From: Roseobacter fucihabitans
Lineage (GTDB): Bacteria; Pseudomonadota; Alphaproteobacteria; Rhodobacterales; Rhodobacteraceae
Direction: 5' to 3'
Assembly (NCBI RefSeq): GCF_014337925.2
Contig: NZ_CP143423.1
Span: forward strand, 2,634,501-2,698,500
Length of the DNA: 64,000 nt
This document shows positions 56,132 to 62,377 of the stretch, one piece after another. The notes under the pieces were generated by a model. That model ran no database searches, had not been told where the DNA came from, and saw only the letters and a program-made list of their open reading frames with translations. The first letter of the stretch is position 1, and every line of letters starts with the position of its first letter. Position numbers and translations under genes: made by a program.

Positions 56132-56764
56132 ATGAAAAAAATTGACAGAAAAGCCTTTTTCGACACCATCCGGCAGAAACTATTTGGCGGAACCCTGAGC
56201 ACAACTCAGGTTACTGGTATAACTACTTTTCTTGATTATTGGGAAAAAAATTACGGTGATGCCGATGACCGCTGGCTGGCTTATGTGCTCGCCACGGCGC
56301 ATCATGAGGTCAATCAAACCTTTACCCCGATAAGTGAATATGGCGGGGATAAATACTTCTTCAGAATGTATGATATCGAAGGCGACCGACCCCATGTTGC
56401 CAAGAGATTGGGCAATCTTGCGAAAGGAGACGGCGTGCTGTTTCACGGGCGCGGGTTTGTTCAACTGACGGGTCGATCAAATTATGCGTTTTGGGAAAAG
56501 CGTGTCCCGAGCGGCGATCTGACCAGCAATCGCGCAGCTGCGGACCGTGTGCTTGAGGTTGGCATTGCAACAGAAATCATCTTCGAGGGCATGGTGGAAG
56601 GCACATTCACGGGTAAAAAGCTTGCGGATTATATTGCCAACGTCAAACAGGATTATGTGAATGCGCGACGGATCATAAACGGCGTGGATAAGGCCGATTT
56701 GATTGCTGGCTATGCCAAAAGCTATAACAATGCCATTTCTTACGAAACGTCGCTGTCGGCCTAA
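56132..56764 (+). CDS. Glycoside hydrolase family 19-like (chitinase/endolysin) protein
   Basis: A 210-residue lysozyme-like protein of the GH19 class. The catalytic region YVLATAHHEVNQTFTPISEYGG carries the general-acid Glu; GVLFHGRGFVQLTGRSNYAFW is the second hallmark block. No signal peptide, as in phage endolysins and secreted effectors. It cleaves peptidoglycan or chitin. ATG at 56132 after GGAGTAGAGA. No holin or phage genes are nearby, so the role is open; the downstream membrane and DUF2589-like genes may be partners. Confidence 0.85.
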   Translation: MKKIDRKAFFDTIRQKLFGGTLSTTQVTGITTFLDYWEKNYGDADDRWLAYVLATAHHEVNQTFTPISEYGGDKYFFRMYDIEGDRPHVAKRLGNLAKGDGVLFHGRGFVQLTGRSNYAFWEKRVPSGDLTSNRAAADRVLEVGIATEIIFEGMVEGTFTGKKLADYIANVKQDYVNARRIINGVDKADLIAGYAKSYNNAISYETSLSA

Positions 56765-56793
56765 AGGTCAACGGGGATAGACACAATCAGCGC

Positions 56794-57774
56794 TTAATCC
56801 TGAGCATCGCGCTCAGCGGGTTGCCGCGCTGAGTAGCTTGTCTCCCCCCTTCCTTGCCCCCCTTGGACCGAGGACGGATTTGCCACGCGCGGCTGAAAGG
56901 GCATTTGAATATTAGACGGCGTCTGTTCATCGGGTGTGTAATCAAAGGCGCGCTTTAATGCGTTAACGATGCTGTTAAGCACCATATGGATAACGCTGGC
57001 GGAAAACCCTCCGAGAAGCGCAAGGAGCGTGTCTGACATCCCGCCAAAACCGGCACCTGTATCGCTGCCCTCAACCAGAACCTGCTCACTTCCGATAATC
57101 TCGGCAAGCATCAGGCCAGCGACCACACCAAGGCCGATCTGCATCCAGATTGCACTATCAGCCAGCGGCTCATAGCGGTGTTTTCGAAGGTCCTCCCAAA
57201 CGGTAAACAACGCTGAAAAACTCGCCCCCAGGCCAGCAGCGGACAGGATGAGAGCAAGCTTGACTGCCAAAGGCGTGCCGTTCAGTTCATAAATGCTTTT
57301 GGACATCGCCTCAATGTTGATGTCGGCCGACAGGCTGATGGCAAAGAATGTGAGGGCGAAAAAGAGGCTTGCAATCGACAGCCTTCGCACGCCCGGCGTT
57401 GGCCCGAGAAAACCTGACATCCGCCCGGATGCTTTGCCTTGCTGAAGCGACAGGAGTGAACGCTGCTTGGCAGGTGCGACCGCTTCCGCCAGAAGCCCAT
57501 GCAGCGAAATCAGGCCCTCCAGCGGCATATCCGCCTGTTGTTCCAGTTGCGAAAGCCCGGCGGCAGCCTCCTGCCCGATCGCACGGCCATCTGAGAGGAG
57601 AAACAGCGCCATGGCTTCGATCTCGCGAACCGTATCGGTTCGCAGTTTTTCGCTCAAGTTATTGACCCTCATGTTCCGCTCGCGCTTTTGAACCGGGGCT
57701 TTGGGGTCTTTGGCCGTACGCGGGGTGTCGGACTGATCACTCTCGGTCGAAATGGTGGCAATTTTGGTATTCAC
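56794..57774 (-). CDS. Hypothetical multi-span membrane protein
   Basis: A 326-residue protein of unknown function. It has a charged N-terminus (RVNNLSEKLRTDTVREIEAM) and a helical region. Four hydrophobic segments follow between about residues 130 and 265 (SLFFALTFFAISLSADI, LALILSAAGLGASFSALFTV, IGLGVVAGLMLAEIIG, LLALLGGFSASVIHMVLN), then a Gln/Pro/Arg-rich tail. It is convergent with the GH19-like gene (29 bp between stops). Confidence 0.7.
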   Translation of the reverse strand: MNTKIATISTESDQSDTPRTAKDPKAPVQKRERNMRVNNLSEKLRTDTVREIEAMALFLLSDGRAIGQEAAAGLSQLEQQADMPLEGLISLHGLLAEAVAPAKQRSLLSLQQGKASGRMSGFLGPTPGVRRLSIASLFFALTFFAISLSADINIEAMSKSIYELNGTPLAVKLALILSAAGLGASFSALFTVWEDLRKHRYEPLADSAIWMQIGLGVVAGLMLAEIIGSEQVLVEGSDTGAGFGGMSDTLLALLGGFSASVIHMVLNSIVNALKRAFDYTPDEQTPSNIQMPFQPRVANPSSVQGGQGRGETSYSARQPAERDAQD

Positions 57775-58264
57775 AGTGACAGCCCTCCCGTGCAGATAGA
57801 AAATCCTAGCACTTCAAACCCTTCGATTCCAGCGGCACTGCAAACCCTCTCCAGCGCGTGCACCTGAAGGGCGGGATCCGCTGTTTGATTTTTATCGGCG
57901 CCGGGGGGTCGAATGCACCGCGCGGAATCTGCAATAAAAACCGAGTGAAAGACATTCCTGGCACGATGCGCAAAGCAGAAAACGCCCCATTGCCATCTCA
58001 TCATGCGCACCACTCTCCGCGCCGTGCAGCTACGCTGACAGTCCTGTTTTGAAATGCCGAAAAATTGCCGCTAAGCGACTGTGATTTCCGCCCGTGTTAT
58101 CCAAAACCATGCGCACATGGTGCGCTTGGATATCGCTTTGCGAAGTGCTTTTATACCCCTGCATCAGTCCTCAAGCAGTGCGACAGGTTGCCCCCAGGAC
58201 ATAACGCTTGTTGGAAATATCCGCGCTGTGCACTCACTTTTAAACCCGATTTTAGGTGATTATC
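57775..58264. other. Intergenic region without recognisable gene
   Basis: About 490 bp between the divergent membrane-protein and DUF2589-like genes. It should contain both promoters. Only chance frames; no repeat or RNA is supported. Confidence 0.45.
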
Positions 58265-58811
58265 TTGGCCAGCAGTGTTGATCTCGGAGACCTAGTAGAT
58301 GCCATTGCGAATGGTGTCTTAGAGGCTCAAGACCATGTGAAGAGACATCAAATCGCCCTTCTTCACAATTACTTCGATAAAAATCATCGCCCCATTACAC
58401 TCAAAATCCGTGTGCCCTCAATGCGAGATGATCTTGATGAAGACGAGATGGGAGTCCCCCTTCTCTCTCTGGTCGGCACAACAAGACTGGCAATCAAAGA
58501 CCTCGAGGTATCCAGTACCCTTGCGCTTGGTGATTTGAGCAGCGTGCCAATTGAAAGCGCGGACGGGGATGAAAAAGCCGACGCGGCGGGGTATCCAAAG
58601 GACGACGTTGACGCAAACAGTCCGAAAAAACAGATTTCTGCGTGTGGTCTTACCAAGAGATCAGCGCTCAACGTCGACATGAATGCGACAAAGAAAAACC
58701 CGGTCAAATCATCCGCCGAGCTCAAATTAACGGTGGAAGCCCAAGTGAAGTGGTCCGGCAAAATCGGACAGCGTGCTAAGATGTATCCAACAACGACGAC
58801 AGGATACACAA

Positions 58812-59090
58812 ATGACGAAGAGACGCAGTTTTTCAGACAAGTTCAAAGCTACGGTGGCGCTTGAGGCGCTTCGTGGAGACAGGACGGCGCAAGAGATTGC
58901 AACCAAACATAAAGTTCATCCGACGCAGGTGACGACATGGAAGCGGCAGGCGATTGATGGCCTGACGGACGTGTTTTCTGATAAGACCAGGAGAGCGGAA
59001 GACAACGAAGCCGAGGTCAAAGAGCTTCATGCAAAGATCGGTAAGCTGGCGGTCGAAAATGATTTTTTGTCACAAGGGCTGAAGCGATGA
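58812..59090 (+). CDS. IS3-family transposase OrfA
   Basis: A 92-residue OrfA: MTKRRSFSDKFKATVALEAL, helix-turn-helix around AQEIATKHKVHPTQVTTWKR, and a C-terminal helix ending FLSQGLKR. It belongs to another IS3 subgroup than the element at 18710. The frame is intact and overlaps the orfB start by four bases. Confidence 0.88.
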   Translation: MTKRRSFSDKFKATVALEALRGDRTAQEIATKHKVHPTQVTTWKRQAIDGLTDVFSDKTRRAEDNEAEVKELHAKIGKLAVENDFLSQGLKR

Positions 59091-59645
59091 ACCCGACCGA
59101 ACGCAAGGCGATGATCCGCAAAGACCTGGCAGATCTGAGCCTGACGAAGCAGTTTAAGTTGCTGAAGATAAGCCGGTCGTCACTGTACTACGTGCCAGTC
59201 GGCGTGAATGCTGAGACGCTGGAACTGATGAACGAGATTGATCGGGTGTTCACCAAATATCCGTTCTTCGGCAGCCGCCAGATTGCGGCATACTTGCCTA
59301 GAAATCGTTTCCGTGCTGGCCGTCACCGTGTGCGTCGGCTGATGGGCATCATGGGCATACAAGCAATCTACAAAGGACTAAACACCAGCAAAAACACCCA
59401 CAGCATCGCATCTACCCCTACCTGCTACGGAAGTTACCAATCACGCGCCCCAACCACGTTTGGTGTAGTGATATCACCTACATCCTCATGCGGCGCGGGT
59501 CTTGTATCTGGTGGCGATTATGGATTGGGCGGCGCGCAAGGTGCTGGCGTGGCAGTTGTCGAACACGCTGGATGCCACCTTCTGTGTTGAAACCCTAAAC
59601 GAAGCCATCGCAAAACAAGGCAAGCCCGAGATCATGAATTCCGAC

Positions 59646-59902
59646 AGTCATAGAATGGACACCAGTTCTCGGGTGGTTTGACTCTAACACCGATCGACCA
59701 TTCGTTGGGTTGGTACCGCTTGGCCTCTTGGTGTGATCTGACCCTCACTCCGATCGACCTGACTTGTGTCTTTCCCTGGACCTGTCGATCATCCGGGAAC
59801 GCTTTGCGGTGAGGCTTCGTCTCGAAGATATCGCGTGACCAAAGAAGGGCCTGACCACTTGGTCTCATGACTGTCCTGTCCGTGCATTCTTTCTGGTGAA
59901 GT
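59646..59902 (+). ncRNA. Left non-coding end of IS110 element, candidate bridge RNA
   Basis: IS110-group elements encode a bridge RNA in the non-coding end that pairs with target and donor DNA; with a 257-nt left end and 16-nt right end this element fits the IS110 (left-end) arrangement. A near-duplicate, TGACTCTAACACCGATCGACC and TGACCCTCACTCCGATCGACC (18/21 identical), recurs at 60-bp spacing (59679-59699, 59739-59759). The RNA is inferred, not detected. Confidence 0.4.
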
Positions 59903-61051
59903 ATGTCGAAAGCCGCCGCAAAGGATGATCCCATGGGCAAAACTAAGCAAACCATCCCAGTCGTTGGCGGGGTTGATACGCATAAAGATCTTCATGTTGC
60001 GGCAGTTGTCGATGATAATGATCAAGTGCTGGGCACGCAGAACTTTGCGACGACGCGGCAGGGTTACAAGTTGATGCTGGCGTGGATGCGGTCATTCGGG
60101 AACCTGCAGCGCATTGGGGTGGAATGCACCGGCAGTTGCGGCGCAGGACTTTTAAGATATATGCAGGTCGCTGATGTTGATGTTCTGGAGGTAACCGCAC
60201 CACACAAGCTGGATCGAAGACGGCGCGGCAAGAATGATGACTTTGATGCTGAAAGTACCGCCCATGCGGCTTTCGCAGAGCGGCGCACAGTCACCCCGCG
60301 CAGTCGAGATAGAATGGTGGAATCCCTGCGTGTATTGAAGGTTTGCCGCAATGAGGAGGACCAGCAAACAGCGTGGGGCGCTGTTTGCCCGACGCATGCG
60401 GTTCAAGCACGCCGGATCGCGCTGCAAATAATCCAGACGACAATTGTTTGCGCTCCGGATCGATTGCGCGACACTCTGCGCAAAATGACCCGTATGCAAT
60501 TGATACGGACTTTGGCGGCCTGGCAGCCCGACTTATCAGGGTATCGGGATGTTGAAGAAGCCTACAAGATCGCGCTCAAATCACTGGCACGTCGTTATCT
60601 CGAACTGCATGACGAAGTGGCCGACCTTGACGATATGATCGAAGCAATTGTCAAAGACCTGGCTCCAGAGCTGATCGCACGCAACTCAATTGGGTTGAAC
60701 AGCGCGGCCCAACTTTTGCTGACTGCAGGTGACAATCCTGAACGACTGAGATCAGAGACAAGCTTTGCTGCTCTATGCGGTGTCAGTCCGGTTCCGGCGT
60801 CATCAGTCAAAACAACACGCCACCGGTTGAACCGGGGCGGCGACCGTGCCGCCAACAGCGCGCTTCATATCATTGCAATTGGACGGTTGCGACTGGATTC
60901 AAAGACCCAAGAATACGTGGCGCGCCGAGTAGCCCAAGGCCATTCCAAACTCGAAGCAATCCGCTGCGTCAAGCGATACATAGCTCGCGAAGTCTTCAAC
61001 ATCATCGCGCGACGCCACAAACAGATCAATCGGGCTCAGATCGCGGCTTGA
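59903..61051 (+). CDS. IS110-family DEDD recombinase with in-frame stem-loop insert
   Basis: A 382-residue serine-assisted RuvC-like recombinase. N-terminal acidic residues in GGVDTHKDLHVAAVV, ECTGSCGAGL and GKNDDFDAESTAHA; C-terminal Tnp20 domain with SFAALCGVSPVPASSVKTTR and HRLNRGGDRAANSALHII. Relatives read KVCRKTAVQARR where this one has an extra dozen or so residues (NEEDQQTAWGAVCPTHA), encoded by the hairpin at 60364-60388. Frame is intact. Start may be 59903 or 59933 (MGKTKQT). Confidence 0.88.
   Translation: MSKAAAKDDPMGKTKQTIPVVGGVDTHKDLHVAAVVDDNDQVLGTQNFATTRQGYKLMLAWMRSFGNLQRIGVECTGSCGAGLLRYMQVADVDVLEVTAPHKLDRRRRGKNDDFDAESTAHAAFAERRTVTPRSRDRMVESLRVLKVCRNEEDQQTAWGAVCPTHAVQARRIALQIIQTTIVCAPDRLRDTLRKMTRMQLIRTLAAWQPDLSGYRDVEEAYKIALKSLARRYLELHDEVADLDDMIEAIVKDLAPELIARNSIGLNSAAQLLLTAGDNPERLRSETSFAALCGVSPVPASSVKTTRHRLNRGGDRAANSALHIIAIGRLRLDSKTQEYVARRVAQGHSKLEAIRCVKRYIAREVFNIIARRHKQINRAQIAA
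60351..60395. repeat. In-frame stem-loop insert in IS110 recombinase gene
   Basis: Perfect 10-bp stem GCAAACAGCG/CGCTGTTTGC around TGGGG (60364-60388), flanked by GAGGAGGACCA and CCGACGCATGC. The coded residues are extra compared with related recombinases; length is close to 42-45 bases so the frame survives. Its right flank TTTGCCCGACG resembles the complement of the CGGGCAAA arm in copy 1, hinting at a related element. Confidence 0.5.
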
Positions 61052-61631
61052 CACTTAGAAGGGCGTCCAGGGCTATAGTTCACGGGTGCAGAGTGGATCA
61101 CCACCTTGACCGAGGCAGATGTCAAAATCTCAATGGATGGTCGAGGTCGTCATCTCGATAACATCTTCATCAAACGGCTGTAGCGGTCGCTCAAACAGGA
61201 GGCCGTTTATCTGCACGAATTACAGGATGGGTTCCAAGCCAAACGCGTGATCAAAGACTGGATTGGGTTCTACAACTCTGAACGGCCTCACACAGCCCTA
61301 GACAAGCGATCCCCCGACGATGCGTTCTTCGACATGGAACGAACCCAAAAGGCGGCATGGCTCCAAACCCGATTACATCTTAGCTGAGCCGCAAAACTGT
61401 CCAAATAAGTGGGACCACTTCAGTCAAAGCAGACGGCACCCTAGCCACCCCCGGTGAGACAATAGGGCACATACGCATTGCCAGGTTCCAGTTTCAGCAC
61501 CCCGCAACCCCTGTCGTTGCGGGCCAGGACGCACCCGACATCGAAACCGTCTCCTTGGGTGTTCCTTTGCTGGCAATCCTGAATATTCCAGCCTTATCGA
61601 CAAATCGTAACTGCTCCATTTTTACCGCAGT

Positions 61632-61926
61632 GACTGAGCGTGATCGGCCTGCGCTGCGCCAGACACGTCAGGAGTGGATCACGCGCCGCCAGCCAAGGAT
61701 GCGGCAGCGAACCTCACGGGCTGGTCTTTATTGCTTCTCGGGACATTGCTGCGCAATACCCTGACGGCCAGTGATCGAGATGGCTTTCTCAAAGCCCATC
61801 TGAGACGGATCGGGGCCAGAACCTTCGAAGCCCTTGGCGACATATGCGACCTCTTCGATCCCCAAAAATGCTGGAACTTCATCAAAGCTGCCGGATATGC
61901 CTCAGATTAAATACAAAACGCTTTAA
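61632..61926 (+). mobile_element. IS630-family remnant (copy B)
   Basis: The back end of the same IS630 derivative as at 53954-54705, now on the plus strand: [19 protein letters not shown], the palindromic segment, [13 protein letters not shown] and AAGYASD-stop, then ATTAAATACAAAACGCTTTAA. The N-terminal third is missing. It carries the same internal deletion junction as copy A, plus small deletions of its own. Confidence 0.75.
61731..61770. repeat. Palindromic element, copy 3 (in IS630 copy B)
   Basis: GCTTCTCGGG-ACATTGC-TGC-GCAATA-CCCTGACGGCCA; identical to copy 2 over 44 bases while the transposase sequence on both sides has drifted. The arms align with copies 1 and 4. Confidence 0.6.
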
Positions 61927-62024
61927 AGGCGCTACTGACAAGATATCAGCCGGTGCTCAAAGGTTGTCGCGAAATTTCAGACCAATCGTTAAGGTGGATC
62001 GCATGACGAGAGAAGTGATCCAAG

Positions 62025-62320
62025 ATGACGAAACGAAAGAACCATTCGTCCCATTGCCCGGCAGGGTCATGCATAGCATGATCCCGAGAGGGTGAATTCA
62101 AGGCCAAGGTTGCGCTTGAGGCGATCTGCGAAGAAATGACATTGGCGGAGTTGTCGAAGAAGTAGGGTGCCCACCCCACGCAGATTGGGACTTGGAAGCG
62201 TGCAGCGATAGAAAACATGGTAACGGCATTTACGCGCAGAGATCCAGTTCCAGAACAGGTGAGCTCGGCTGACGTTGATAAGCTGCATTCTATCATTACA
62301 GACCACGACCAACAGCAGTG
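62025..62320 (+). pseudogene. IS3-family OrfA remnant interrupted by palindromic element
   Basis: Reads MTKRKNHSS, then after a 42-nt palindromic insert, FKAKVALEAICEEMTLAELS, then KK-stop-GAHPTQIGTWKRAAIENM and VSSADVDKLHSIITDHDQQQ before TGA. The stop replaces the tyrosine of the usual KKYGVHPTQI. The end of OrfA is lost. No orfB follows. Dead remnant. Confidence 0.7.
62052..62093. repeat. Palindromic element, copy 4, inserted in orfA remnant
   Basis: Reverse-strand reading: CCCTCTCGGG, hairpin ATCATGC-TAT-GCATGA, CCCTGCCGGGCAATG. The arms match copy 1 nearly base for base (CCCTCTC-A/G-G and CCTGCCGGGCAA) while the hairpin sequence differs. It separates the codons for HSS and FKAKVAL of OrfA and brings a TGA into frame. 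Confidence 0.72.
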
Positions 62321-62377
62321 ATACCCTTAACATCGTCCCTGCGGGTGGTTGTCAACAGGCCCGAGATCAGTGGCGTT

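Larger units (their letters stand above)
59646..61067 (+). mobile_element. IS110-family element inside the IS3 orfB
   Basis: About 1.42 kb inserted between the codons for NSD and QG of the IS3 transposase, defined by the point where the IS3 frame stops and resumes. It has a long 257-nt left non-coding end, one DEDD recombinase gene and a very short 16-nt right end. No inverted repeats, as usual for IS110. Confidence 0.82.
59087..61387 (+). pseudogene. IS3-family transposase OrfB, interrupted by IS110 and two indels
   Basis: Front: MNPTERKAMIRKDLADLSLT, FKLLKISRSSLYYVPVG. After a lost A near 59390 it continues KLPITRPNHVWCSDITYILM, and after a lost T near 59492, YLVAIMDWAARKVLAWQLSN up to IMNSD. 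The IS110 element follows DNSD-equivalent bases at 59645. The back resumes at 61068: QGYxFTGAEWITTLTEADVK, then FYNSERPHTALDKRSPDDAF. Glycine-to-stop style changes also occur (KRL-stop near 61180). Several lesions, so long dead. Confidence 0.82.
58746..61422 (+). mobile_element. IS3-family element, itself split by an IS110-family element
   Basis: Terminal inverted repeats TGAAGTGGTCC at both ends, with a second shared block (GGACAG) 16-21 bases in. It contains orfA, orfB front, an inserted IS110 element (59646-61067) and orfB back. Without the insert it would be about 1.25 kb. The flanks show no 3-5 bp target duplication. Confidence 0.85.
58265..61631 (+). pseudogene. DUF2589-like gene split by IS3-family insertion
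   Basis: The front (58265-58745) reads, from a TTG after TAGGTGA, ASSVDLGDLVDAIANGVLEA, RHQIALLHNYFDKNH, MGVPLLSLVGTTRLAIKDLE, ending SSAELKLTVEAQ. An upstream GTG (58256) is an alternative. After the IS3 element, 61423-61631 continues in a compatible frame: VKADGTLATPGETIGHIRIA, VSLGVPLLAILNIPAL, then runs into an IS630 remnant. DUF2589-type proteins have unknown function. The second piece could instead be a separate neighbouring gene. Dead as read. Confidence 0.55.

Noticed and set aside
56132-56764. Prophage remnant
   Set aside because: The GH19 endolysin-like gene is alone: no holin, capsid, tail, integrase or attachment site nearby.
62160-62185. GTAGGGTGCCCACCCCAC as a further copy of the GGTGG hairpin repeat
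   Set aside because: It is the degraded KKYGVHPTQ coding region of an IS3 OrfA, explained by point mutations.
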